DNA from: Kondoa malvinella
Lineage: Eukaryota; Basidiomycota; Agaricostilbomycetes; Agaricostilbales; Kondoaceae
Assembly (NCBI GenBank): GCA_039545315.1
Contig: BCIM01000010.1
Span: forward strand, 632,441-696,440
Length of the DNA: 64,000 bases
Reading direction: 5' to 3'
In this document: one piece after another, positions 1 to 13,200 of the stretch
Position numbering within the stretch: the stretch's first letter is position 1
Layout: the number at the start of each line of letters is the position of its first letter
Position numbers and translations under genes: made by a program
Notes under the pieces: generated by a model
The model's input: only the letters and a program-made list of their open reading frames with translations
What the model was told of the DNA's origin: nothing
Database searches by the model: none

Positions 1-1511
<1,511 letters not shown>

Positions 1512-1681
1512 TCACTTGTCTAGACTGTTTGGGACTGTGCTGCTGGGCAGATGTAATATGTATCTTGGGCATGTATGTATTGTGCAATGTAGCAGTGCAG
1601 GGCAAGCCGTCACTTTGAGCGGCTGAACTCATACCCCAGACTCCGCATGAATACATCAATATGGCTTGATCTGCGACAAGC

Positions 1682-3866
1682 ATGCAGAGACAGATACAAG
1701 CGCTACGCCGTGGACATCTACTACGAGCTAGAAGGGCCTCAGGTCAAGCTGGACCACTGCCAACTGCCTCGAATATCTTGAAGCCTGCGATTGCCTTTGG
1801 CGCGGGAATTGCATTGACCGCTGCTGCCTTTCAATTCACTGCTGGACCACCTCAAGTGCTTGCAGAAGAACCAAGGGCAGATCAGAAGAAAGGCGCTCCT
1901 CGCAGACGACCCTTTGCAACAGATTTCAAGGATGCCATTGCGGAACTTCATGCAACATTTCCCGCTGAACAAGTGTCCATTGATGAAGATGACCTAAAGC
2001 TCCATGGTGTCTCGCCCAACACGCATCATCCACCTGCGAATCCTGCTGTAGTCTTCTATCCAGAGTCAACGGAAGATGTTCAGAAAGCAGTCAAGATTGC
2101 CGTGAAATATCGAATGCCTTGTACCCCTGTGACTGGCTCTACCTCGCTTGAAAGTCATTGCAGTAGTCCATACGGAGGGTTATGCATGGATCTGTCGAGG
2201 ATGGACGCTATCTTAGAGATACACGAGAGAGATGGTGACCTTGTTTGTCAGGCTGGAGCCCGCTGGATGGACATAAACGAAGAGCTGAAGGACAGGGGCA
2301 TTCCTCTGTTCTTCCCGCTTGTAAGTGCTCTCTAGGCTGTCTAGATAGAGGCTTATGTTACGATTAGGATCCAGGACCTGGGTAAATTCTCAGAATTGCC
2401 TTGTCGATGTCACTGACAGGTCTTCCAAGAGCTGCTGTCGGCGGAATGGCCGGAACAGGGTGTTCGGGCACTAATGCCATGCGCTACGGCACAGCAAAAG
2501 GTGAAATTGTCTGCCTCATGCTTTATTCTGATTTTGACAATGTTCTTTAGCTGAATGGTTTTTGAATCTGGTCAGTCCCTATGGCAGTTACCTTGTCGAC
2601 CCGCTGACAGTACTGCAGACCGTCGTACTACCAAATGGTGAAGTCATCAAAACCCGCTCAAGAGCACGGAAATCCTCTGCCGGTTTCGATCTCACTAAAC
2701 TCTTCATCGGCGCCGAAGGTACACTAGGCATAGTGACGGAGTGTACTATCCGTCTCACGCCGCTCTTGCCTACTCGAGTCGCCATCTGTAATTTCCCGAC
2801 TGTGCGAGAAGCGGTTGATTGCGTGATCGATGTGATGAACAAAGGAGTGCCGCTTCAATGTGTAGAGATGCTTGACGCAATCAGTGTGCATGCTGTCAAC
2901 AAGTCTGGTGTAGGTTTCATGTCCTTTCCTGTCTGCCATGCTGAATGCTACGCACAGTTATGTCCGCTCAAGTTGGAGGAGCAACCTAGCATATGGTTCA
3001 AGATGCAGGGTGATCCGGAAGCAACAGAACTAGCAGTCCGACAAATTGAGAAAGTCCTGGCGAAACATCAAGGCGGAAAGCTGTTGTTTGGCAAAGATCA
3101 AGAAGAGTCGGATGGAATTTGGCACGCCAGAAAAACCATTGCTTGGAGCATGTGCGTGTCCTCTTCTCTCTCTTTCGTGCGCTGCTGAAAGGTAGCGGAA
3201 TAGACAAGCTCTCAAACCGAATCACAAACACTACATTACGGATGTTTGCGTGCCTTTATCAGCATTACCTGACATGGTCTATGACACTTTGGCGGATTTT
3301 GAAGAGCATGGACTGTACGGCACTACATTGGGTCATGCAGGAGATGGTCAGTTCTCAACACCTATGGGCCCTGCGAATGCTGAGCTTTCATATAGGAAAT
3401 TTCCATGCTAGTATCTTGTTCAAGGATGATTCTGAGTTCCCGAAAGTGGATGCTGCAGCGCATAGGGTAGCTTAAGTCTCTTTCGCTCTATGGTTGTCTG
3501 CTGATCCCGTCTAGATGGTCGATCGCGCTATAGCAATGGGCGGGACTTGCACTGGCGAAGTGAGCTGCCTAAGCAATGTCTTAGCTTCTTGCTAAACGGC
3601 CATTTCTTTAGCACGGCGTTGGCACATTCAAGCGCGGATATCTCAAAAAGGAACTCGGCGAAGGTACTGTTGCCGTCATGCAAAGTATCAAGGACCTTAT
3701 GGATCCCCATGGTATTATGAGTCCGTCGATCCCCCTCTCAGATGGCTTGATACTGACAGACCAATGTTGCAGATCCCGGCAAAGTGAGCTTTCTTTCTGC
3801 ACTTCTCTCCTTTTATCGAACTGATACCGGCTACAGTTATACCCAGATATCGAGACTGACGCATAG
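1682..3866 (+). CDS. DLD1: D-lactate dehydrogenase (cytochrome), mitochondrial
   Basis: FAD-dependent enzyme that oxidises D-lactate to pyruvate and passes electrons to cytochrome c at the inner mitochondrial membrane. The Met chosen starts a basic presequence (MQRQIQALRRGHLLRARR) followed by a hydrophobic anchor around residues 32-52. The FAD-binding type 4 domain carries PVTGSTSLE, FPLDPGPGAAVGGMAGTGCSG and GAEGTLGIVTE. The C-terminal FAD-oxidase domain has GHAGDGNFHASI, GEHGVGTFKRGYL and ends at NPGKLYPDIETDA. Twelve exons (1682-2320, 2368-2381, 2430-2500, 2551-2570, 2619-2909, 2958-3151, 3204-3346, 3396-3466, 3515-3559, 3612-3720, 3773-3783, 3837-3866) total 1638 nt and 545 residues, the family's usual size. 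Three exons are only 14, 20 and 11 nt. Confidence 0.93.
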
Positions 3867-4751
3867 GCGAGGAGGCACTGTAAAACTAGGCGTTAAAAAA
3901 TGACATGTCAAAAACCAGATGTACAGCATATTTCCAGCCTACTGTACATAGCACCCAATTTGTACAGCGCTCAGTCGACTGATCGCTAGGTTTTGAGCGC
4001 CGAGGCAGCCCAATCCAGCTTCCGCTTACTCCGCCGCAATGCTGTTCCCTTCTTTCCGAACCATCTGCCTATCGCTGTTTGTTTTTTAGGATCCTTACTA
4101 TAGCTCGGACCTGACTTTGAGTAGCCTTGATCTAGGAGATGCGTCTGCCATGAGGTGCTCTGTCCTCCGGCATCAGTCTTCTACGGTCGCGACATCTTGC
4201 AGCTGTTTGCTCACTTTCACGGCTTCAGCCAGCCAGAACCACTTTGGATCGCCTCTAGCCAGCATGAGACCAGCTCCACTGGCCACAGTCCTCAAAGCCG
4301 CATCCCTTGGTGATCTCCTCAATCGCCAAGTGAGAAAAAGAATATAGAGCATGCCCAACATCCAAATCGCTAAGAGCTCATTGCCAGCTAGTGAAGAGGT
4401 GACTGGTGTTTTCGGTTTCCGGCTGAAGAGACGCTTGAAGACATTCTTCTGCTTGTATCGAGGGGTAGAGCGAGCAGAGCCTGTTGATAGTGCTTCTCTA
4501 GCTAAGTTCCTTCTCTACAGTGGATTCAGCCTGTAGCTCTCTGTTCCTTCCTGTTCCTATTCTGTTCTGTTCTTTCCATTGCTATCAGTAGCGCCAAGAG
4601 ACCTCCGGTATTACAAGAAGAAGAAGTGCAGACACTGTCAAAACATCATCAAGCCAAGGTCTTCTGCTTCGCTTCTCTACTACATCTCATTCTAGCCCGT
4701 TGCAGTCTATCTGCCAACTACTACAGTTCCTGCTCTTGATTCTGAAAATGC
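3867..4751. other. Intergenic stretch with one weak minus-strand ORF
   Basis: No convincing gene. On the minus strand an open frame runs from about 4514 to a TAG at 4098-4100. It contains a basic segment and a hydrophobic stretch (LLAIWMLGMLYILFLTW) near its middle. Its only internal Met (4361) lies inside that stretch, so an upstream exon would be needed and I could not find one. It may be the last exon of a small membrane protein or chance. The part from 4530 to 4740 is pyrimidine-rich on the plus strand. Confidence 0.3.
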
Positions 4752-5094
4752 ATGTTGGAATACAAACGAGTCATCTTCCGCTTGCCTCTTCTCTTCTATC
4801 TTACAGGGCTCGGTCTGTACCTAGGGCCAACCCATGAGGTGCCTTTCAGCGCCTCACAAGGTGTCGCAGAATGGGATTCTTGGTCTATGGAGTGAGTCAG
4901 TGGTCTACTATGTCTTCTCAATACGTTAAGCCAATTGGTGCGTCTTCTTCAGCCTTCAAGATCCAGATGAAGGACCTACTGGGTATGTCTTGTCGGCTCA
5001 AGCTGGCTATCCTGCTGATTTCGTGCAACTCCTTGGTGTTATTGGAATCCTGCACTTGTTGCTTAATAGGCCGGAACAGATAGCGGACGGGTAG
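4752..5094 (+). CDS. Possible 64-residue single-pass membrane protein
   Basis: Not recognised. ATG at 4752 opens MLEYKRVIFRLPLLFYLTGLG, a short basic N-terminus running into one membrane-spanning stretch, then an acidic tail ending PEQIADG. Two canonical introns close the frame: 4892-4952 (gtgagt...cttcag) and 4983-5069 (gtatgt...taatag), leaving exons of 140, 30 and 25 nt. A basic start, one helix and an acidic tail would suit a small mitochondrial or ER membrane protein, but that is inference. Against it are the length and the lack of a recognised family. Confidence 0.42.
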
Positions 5095-5363
5095 CGGACA
5101 TGATGTGCAGATGGATCCAGTCTCAAGGTGTTCAGAATAGCGCAAGTCGCCTTGCACTTTGAAGTTTGACGGCATGCATTTTCCTTGCATGTTTTGCTTT
5201 CCGGTCGCGACCTCACTCAACCGCCATGTCTCGTAAGCGTTTTATGCGTGTAACGACACAGTCTCTCGCCGTGTACGACCGCAGTCAATCAAGACAGATC
5301 TTTTGACCTGCGCTTTTCGGCGGTTGTTACAAATTATCGACAAAGAACAGAAGCTACTCGAAT

Positions 5364-5883
5364 CTACTTTTTCCCTCCTCTCTTCTTCCCGCGGCCTCTA
5401 CCTCTGCCTTTACCTCTGGTAGCCTTCTTGTCCTTCTCAACCGATTGCTCGCCATCCATTGTTTCATCACCCTCTTCCTGCAAATCTCTAATCCCGCCTG
5501 CTTTAAAGTCCGCCTCAGCCGCATCTACAATCTCTGCTTGCATGCCTTTCATGTCTTGAGACGAGAAAGGTTGGGAGGAGGGCGGATTAGAAGAGTTGCT
5601 GGCCGAGGCAGCTGGTAGAGTAGACTCGTGTGTCTTAGTTGGACTAGAATTTCCATTCTGTTGCAAAGCAGGGCCGCTCCAGCTTAGAGTAGAGTCTGCT
5701 AGCAGACACTCTCACCTGATCAGGCTCTCTCCTTGCTTTCTTGGCTGTTGTTTCGTCATCTTGTCCTTCGGGTGCAGATCGCTTAACAGGCGTGAAGTCA
5801 GCCTGCGAGGGTTCAGCTGAGTCGAGGTGCTATATACTGGTGCTCACGAGATCAGGAACATTCATCTCCTGGTCCTCTGACAT
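5364..5883 (-). CDS. Small nuclear-type protein with RG-rich C-terminus
   Basis: Not recognised; about 137 residues. ATG at 5881-5883 (MSEDQEMNVPDL), then exons joined by a 45-nt intron (gtgagc...cgcag) and a 58-nt intron (gtgaga...caacag), both keeping phase. The middle has a bipartite-like basic signal (PVKRS...AKKARRE) followed by a Ser/Thr/Asn-rich linker, an acidic segment, and a C-terminus alternating Arg, Gly and Lys (GKGRGRGRGKKRGGKK). This composition is common in nucleolar and RNA-binding proteins, so a nuclear or nucleolar location is likely by inference only. It is divergent from the next gene, with start codons only about 50 bp apart. Confidence 0.6.
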
Positions 5884-5933
5884 CTTGGAGAGTGCAAGGT
5901 CGAGGTTGACCGCAGACCATCAAGCTGTCCAAC

Positions 5934-8900
5934 ATGACTGCAGGATATATCTCTGGCAAAATCGCAAGGTCCTGTAGAAAGTCAACAACACTGTGCGCCA
6001 AGCTGGTTGGCATCATAGCCCGGCGCGGTTTCTTCATCGAAGACTTTGGCAGCAAGCTTAAAACTCACACGTATCGCACGGACGACGTAGGCGCGACTCT
6101 GCGCTCCTATTATGAAGCTCTTAGACTGTACGAGTGTGGTTTGATTCCTGTCAGAGCATACGATGGCCCGTATCGGCCTGGCAGCTCAAAACCTTCAGCG
6201 TCTGTGCGTCATCCATGTTCTACCTCATATAGGTGATTGACCTTATGCGGTGCCTTACAGCGTAAGGACACATACGACTCGATCCTTCTCAGCGAGCAGC
6301 AAATTCGCGAAGCTGCAGTCGCAAAACTCTGCTCCAAGCGCGGTCACCCCCTGCTACGCCTGCTGCCTTGCGGTGAAGCGGACTTTATCGCTCTACAACT
6401 GGAACAAGTTATGAAGATGGCCATCCAGTACTATCAGTCTGATTACGCCAGCCATGCAACAGCTTCTCCTGCAACCGAGCCTTCGCAAGATTCTGCACCT
6501 GATGCTTCTACCTTACCTCATGTCGCTCGTAAGCTTCCAGATGCAGATGGGATGATAGACCGCTCTGATGCATGGTGCAGCTGCAAACGTTCCATCGGCC
6601 CTTCCAGCTGATGCTACTTCTTCTTATGTGAAAGCCGCAGCAGCAATGGCTGGACCACAAGTTGCCGTCAATCCATCAAGTGAAGATTTCCCACTGCCTT
6701 ACACTGCCATCCCGGAAGTAGAAGAGGCGTTGTTTCAGCTTTACAGCATAGCAGCAAAGAACGATGCCAATCCAAATCAGTCGCTAGCCACGCACCACTC
6801 TCCTTTCGCCAACCAAACTTTGTTCTACTCTGCTGACCTCGATACCACTCTCGTCTCCGACCTTGAAGCGTCTCGATTCTCGGCGATGAAATGGGATGCC
6901 GACAAGAAGTCGTTTGAAGGCTCTAAACTCAGCCATTCAGCCTTTCTACAATAGCATGTCAAGCTCGCTGAGAAGCTGGTCAAAGACAACAACCTAACGC
7001 CTGAGCAGCATCGCCTCGCCATCATTATTGCATGGATCTTGACCACGGATTTTGGTGTACTTCTTATGCACAACATGAACTTCAGCTCGGGGAAAATCTA
7101 TCGAATTTGCTTGGAGGAGAAGGGCGACACGTTCTCAGTCTTGCGAAGGATTGGGTCTACTTTCCTTGCAAAAGGGTGGACGAAGGAACAGGTGCATGAC
7201 CTCGTGAGGTCATGCAGCAGGTCGCTTGTGTGTGCAGTTGGTTATTTTGGCAACCTAGCGGATCTGCTGGAGCTTTTGCCCATGTCGGTTAGAGAGGAGT
7301 TAAAGTTGGAAACTGGTGTCGACCTTACCGGTCTGGAAGTCAAGAACAAGCCAAAAATCACTGCTTTCATCTACGACAATGGGTGCAATTGGCAGATTTT
7401 CCTCGACTTGCTCAAGATCTACGACAAATTTGTCTACAAAGATTCCGAAACACCAGAACGCAATCTGTACCGCTTCGCGCGCAAGCTTGGCTGTGATATG
7501 CATGGCTGTCCTAAACCAGGATCTCCCGTACCCTACTCCTGGCTGCCAAGTGAAGGTCTCACTCTGTCTACGCCTGCTCTTACAAAGGATTTCCATCAAA
7601 AAGTTGACTCCCTCGTCTCACGAGCTGAAGAGCACCTCAGCAAAGCTCTTCCGGACGGTGACGCCTACGCTGGCGACTCAGGTCTCACCTTAGCATCCAC
7701 AGCGACTTCAGCGTCTGCAGCACTTCGATCGTATATCAATTCAGAGTTCACAAGATCCGACACTATTCCTGAAGATACCGAAGCGGAAGTAGAACCGTCA
7801 GATGAAGGAGCGTTGGCGGAGGATGAAGACGAAATCGACCCAAAGTCGGCCCGCAGCGCGTTTGAGCTGCTTGCAGACGAACTCTGCGCTACGACTTTCG
7901 CCAAGTATCATGCGATCGAACCGACGACCATGACTTTGGTGCATGACTTCTTGGAAGACGAGTCCTCTATGCCCAATCGGCGAAAGTTGAGCAAAAATCC
8001 TGGAATCAGTTCTATTGTCTGGATTACCCTGCTGTTGCGTCAATCAACTATTCGAGTGCTTCTACAACAAACGCATATCATCGATATCCAGCTCAGCAGC
8101 GCTCTGAAAGAAGCCGCATACCAAATCGGCATACAGCTTGACATGACTGGACCGTTTTGGATGAACGATCTTTACGTGTTTAAGTGTGTTTCGAAAATCT
8201 TCGACCACAAGATCCAACCGTCAGCAAACCGACCTTTCACAGCCACCATCTCTGCATTGTCAATCATTCCGTTACTGCAAGAGATGCCCTTTATGCGCAA
8301 AACCGAGTCTCTGGAACGCCTAGTGTCGAATTGTCCCGCCGTTCCACCGTATGACGGCGGCCTGACCAGCTTTATGATGAATCTTGATCTGCTTCTCTAC
8401 ATCATACGCGACTATCCGAACTACAAGAAGGACGATTTGGACGGGTCTTTAGTACAGTTTGCCGAAGAAGAGCTGGTCAAAATTGAAAAAGGCCAATCTT
8501 CGAGAGCTGTTCGCCAGCTTAGGCTCCTTTTGGACATCCCGATCAACTACAAGGTCTTGCGTCCCCCAAAAGCTAAACCGAATGTTCGTGTGTCCATGGA
8601 AGAGTTTCTCGTGCAGCTACGGGACGGGAATGAAGAAGTCGCAAGTCAAGATGCATCGCCTGAGCTCTTTCCTCAGCATCGGATCTGGTTCAAACGCCGA
8701 AATCCGGACTTGTGGATTTTCATGTACCCTAATCTGTTATCTATTCTCACCAATCCCGATCTTCTTCCCGTCGAACTTCAAACACCTCGCGGAACAGAGA
8801 TCTGTAATTTTATCTTCGGCAAACTCGGCTCGTCTCAGCTCTACGCTCGCTGCGGCTTGATCCAGTACATCACAACTTCGCCAATGGCTTTCTCCGTGCC

Positions 8901-9292
8901 GAGAACTCCCAAAGCGGAAATAGAACTTCTGGACACCTTCTTGACCGGTAATCCTCAAGTGCTCGATTTTGAACAGCTGGCGAAAGCAGTATGTGCCCAG
9001 CGGCAGATTTTTCGGAAGAAGGGCAAAACACCGGCTGCGATGAGATTGGACATCCTCACTGTGCTGTGGTGTTTTATGACCTTGTGTTCGGATCAGTACG
9101 AACCAGATGGCGCCTCGAACCACTACAGACTTGTGAAGATCTTCGATGTATGGCCTCCATCGATCCAATTCCCCGAACCTCCAGCAGTCATCGCCAGTCA
9201 CTTTTTGTAAGTGCCGGTCACCTGGAATGAAGCAATACACTGATATCTGCGTTATCAAAAGGAGCTCTCCACTGCGCGGACGGTTCGGTTAG
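5934..9292 (+). CDS. Large orphan protein, about 1,000 residues, with an in-frame TAG
   Basis: Not recognised. Exons join through 6204-6260 (gtgcgt...ttacag) and 6529-6580 (gtaagc...gtgcag), giving a frame open from 6581 to a TAG at 6952-6954. The same frame then resumes and stays open to 9210. A strong donor (gtaagtg) sits over the apparent stop at 9208-9210; splicing to an acceptor near 9260 ends the protein at TAG 9290-9292. The long exon is mostly helical in character, with an acidic patch (EAEVEPSDEG...EDEDEID) near the middle and no membrane segment or signal peptide. The first exon is the least certain part. The TAG could be removed by a 102-nt intron (6853-6954), be read through, or be a genuine break. 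Confidence 0.6.
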
Positions 9293-9327
9293 CTGGATAC
9301 AGCAACTTCTCGGATTAGGGTTATCGG

Positions 9328-9992
9328 ATGAATTGCTGCTCGCGAAGCACTCGGGCGAGACCGATCCTCCTTCCCAATATCGCAGGCCAAGCACAAGAGC
9401 CTTCAATCCTCTCAAAATTGAAAATGGGTGAGCGGAAGAGCATAAAGCAGCCAATGTACACGAGCTGAGGCTTTGAAATGAATGCAGGAGCTACTATGGG
9501 TCAGTTCTTGTGCTCTGTGTATCTGCGTAGGCTGATCTGAGCTGTGCAACAGGTGGAATGGTAAGGGCTTAAATTCTGATCATGCAATGATACAAGCTGG
9601 GCTACAACGAACTAGGTCGGCCTGACGATCGTATGCCCCTCTATCACCTCCCCCCGAAAGATCCCTCTCACTTTGAACAGGGCTTCATCTTTGGCACTTT
9701 CGCGATTCTTAGGAATGGTGCTGGACCGAAAGGTTTCTTTGGCTCTTTGTCCCAGTATATGCTGTATGTATCTGTTGGATCAATTAGCTGAACTATAGAC
9801 TGATGTGTTAAACAGCGGGTCTGGAGCTACTTTTGCTTGTAAGCCATATCCTTCTTTGCTGCTCTTTGGCTGAACATGCGACCCGCCAAGTCTTCATGTC
9901 CATTGGTAAGCCTACTGCACTAACGCTCAAAGCCAGCTAATCTGCGCTCAGGTACCATTGTTATGCTGAAAGTGGAAAATGAGCCAACATAG
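9328..9992 (+). CDS. MGR2: Mgr2/ROMO1-family inner-membrane protein, eight tiny exons
   Basis: Small two-helix protein of the mitochondrial inner membrane; in yeast Mgr2 is a lateral gatekeeper of the TIM23 preprotein translocase. Splicing gives LSKLKMG, ATMGGMVGLTIGFIFG, AGPKGFFGSLSQYMLGSGATFAFFMSIG, which match the family's glycine-rich paired helices closely. Exons are 9328-9427, 9488-9499, 9553-9560, 9616-9630, 9681-9763, 9816-9838, 9891-9905 and 9952-9992, totalling 297 nt and 98 residues. All seven introns are GT-AG and about 46-60 nt. Exons 2, 3 and 4 are only 12, 8 and 15 nt. The start is the first ATG after an in-frame stop. Confidence 0.9.
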
Positions 9993-10215
9993 GTTCAAGA
10001 TAGCGACTTTGGCTCACAGAGCTGGAGAGAGGCGAGATCAAGTTGACAGCTGACCAGCAGCTTTGTTGTTGGTGTCTCGTTACCGGCACGAAACCTTTGA
10101 AGTGAACAGTCAAGTCAATGTTGAAGGTCAACATGCATATTGATACAAGCTCGTGTTTGCCTGCCTAATACAAGTACAAGTGCGTCGTCGTTATTCACAA
10201 TGAGATGCTCGGGTA

Positions 10216-13200
10216 TCATGGATCAGACATGCGATGATCCATGTGTTGTGCAGTCGGATTCGCTTCTGCCTCTTCGTCTTCTTCTTCCTCCTCAGCCAAG
10301 CTAGTGCTGTACAAGCCGCGTCAGCAAATCCACATGTACAGGTCAAGCGACATACAGTGGCACAGATATAGGGTTGAGCGGTCTGTTTTCGCTTGAGCCA
10401 TTTTCGACCTCGTGGACCTATCGCCATATTATTAGCGCAAACAACAGCAGATAAGATGAAGGAACGTACGATAGTCTCTTCTTTGACTTCATCACCTGCT
10501 CCATATGGTAGAAACTCGCTCTCATCAGACCCATCAGCTTCTTCTTGCTGACCATACAGCTCCTCACTATCGCTCTGATCAGCAAGGAACAATCTGTTGA
10601 TAAGACGATAACGCACGTAAAGCCTTGTATCCAAGGATGACTAAGCAGTTCTTCCGCTGTCGGCCGCTTGTTCACTTCAATGGTCAAACAGCATTTGATA
10701 AAGTCGATGCCGAGTTCCGAAAGCTGAGACGGGTCAGGTAAAGGCGGATGCTCCTTAGCCACTCCAATATGGAACCTGTAAGCCAGATCAGCGCGTTACT
10801 CTAGGTTTGATTGAAAGACTGACATGATGGCCCATTCGTTATCCAAGCCAGCCCAAGGTCTCTTACCGGTCGCGCATTCGAGCATAACACAGCCCAGACT
10901 GTGAAATCAACAAGTCTTTAAGATGCCATGGCACCTTTTAGACTCTTTGCTCACCTCCAGATATCCATAGCACCCTTCATATCAGACTTTTCGCCTTTGA
11001 TTACTTCTGGACTCATGTACATCGGAGTACCGCTCAATGTATTCTGAGGAGCACCAGCAGGAACAGGCAGATCATCATTGTTGGCCTGGTAAGCTCTGTT
11101 GTTCCGCGTTCGTCCAGCTAGAGTCATGGCTTTCTTGACGAGGACTTTCGCAGAACCAAAATCGGCCAGCTTCATCATTCCGTTGCCATCAATCAGGATG
11201 TCTGGTGGATATCAGTAAAGTTTCTCGAATTGTTATTGACGACTTACTGTCAGGCTTGATGTCTCGGTGAACCACTCCTTGTTGATGTAGGTAGATGAGA
11301 CCATCGAGCTAGGTCTCACATCAGTATTGCGAGAGGGGCTTGAAATTGGAACTCACAAGTTGGTAAGTATACAACTGAAGTACTGTCTCGTCTTCAATCC
11401 GGCCATGCTCCAGTAGCGAGGCCAAACTTCCGCCTTGACAATATTCCTCAAAGATGTAGACCTTATCTCTGTGCACTTCGATACCATAGTAGTCGACGAT
11501 GTTCGGATGATGGATCATGCTCATCACAGACATTTCGTCGTGAATCTCCTTGATAAGCGTTGGTGCCGATGCCGAATCTTGGAAGCGAATCTCTTTGACA
11601 GCCATAGCATCTCCAGAGTCGAGGTTGACAGCGAGGTAGACTGTGCCGTATGTACCGGCGCCGATGAAGCGGCCTTGTTGCCAGCGTATGTTGATGTTCG
11701 AAGCAGAAGAAGCCAGAGACAGCAAAGAGCGATCTTCGGGTCGACCATGCGAAAGGACTTTACCGACCATCCGCATCCCAGCCTCGACCTCTGCTCTATG
11801 CTCGTCCAGTTCCGCAAGCTTCTCTGTCCACCTTGATCTTCTAGCTCGTAGACTTGTCAATCCAGACGCATTGCCAAGCTGCTCGACTAGAGCAAAGTCG
11901 GCTTCCCTGTCTAGGTCAAGACGGCCAGATTGCATGGCAGCGAGCTTGTCTTGAATTGCTTTTCGAGCTTCTTGACTTTCAGCATCCAGGCGCTCTCGTT
12001 GTTTCCGGGTCTCGACGCTTGATCTCGCACCAAGAATGTCGAAGTGGGAGATCAGCAGGGTCATACAACTCGCAACACCTGATCGAAGGAGAAAGAAGTC
12101 GTCGGTCGATAGGTTAAATATATTGTTGCCTCTTGTTACGACTCGAGCAAATTCTAGTGCTGCAACAGCCCACTTGAACGTTCTTGCATCGGATGGAACG
12201 CAATCTTCGCAGATAAAGTGAACCCATTGAATAGCAAAGCGCTGAAGTTCGATATTGAGACGAGCCTTGAATTTCTGCTCAAAGCTGCGAAGAGACCGAA
12301 GGCCGAGATCTGCCGCAAAGGAAAAGTAGGTCGCCAATAGACCTTCACCGCCTTCCATGTCTCGCACGATGATCTGAATCTTGGCTGCTGAAGTGACAAT
12401 GCTTTCGCCCAAGCGATAAGTTGCAGCTTTGATCTTCTTTACATCCCGATTGACGCGCGCGAGATGTGCATGTCGCTCATTGATGATCAGCCTGGGAAGA
12501 AGTGGGAACAGTTCGAATAGTAAAGCTCTTGATTCCATGAGCAAGGCATCAGGACCTTCAGCAACCAATCGAATGCGCATATCGCGCAAGTCGAGTTCCG
12601 GAACAACGGCTGGTAGTCCGTCCAAGCTCATTACTCGACCAGTCCAGATGAAAGGATCATGAGGCGACAAAAGGATGACATAGCGGACTTCGTTGGAAGA
12701 TTCGGGTTCTTCTTCATCTTCGAAAGGAATGTAATCAGGTTGGGTGTGAGCGACATAGCATCGGGTCAGGATTCGAGTGATCACGTCTGGTCGGTCATGA
12801 AGAGAGCCGCTGGCGATGAGATAGATGCCCTTCTGTTCTGTGAGACCCGTGTAGACGAGGAAATGATCTGTTTCAGCCAGTGCACCTATGAAGAGCCCCA
12901 GGTCGAGCTTGTGATTGGGCGTCTCCATATCAAATTCCGTCGCGTTCTCGAAGCGTTGTACAATGGCCCTGTCTTCTAATCAGCATTCATCTACTGAACT
13001 ATAGCTTAGGCTCACTTTCCGAACCGCAGCAACTTCCGATGCCGCTGACGAACATTGTCCAACGTTTGATTGAACCACCTCGTCACTTTACTCGCGCTCA
13101 TCTGCCTCCTCGCTAGTATGTCCAGCGTCTCATTCACATAGGCCAACACCCTCAGAATCAAGCGATGTGTCAGCATTCTGTGCGTCAAGCTATTCAGTAT

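Noticed and set aside
10593..10615. A 23-nt ultrashort intron in SSK2
   Set aside because: A 44-nt intron from the same donor to a later AG keeps the same frame and fits the usual size, so the shorter one is not needed.
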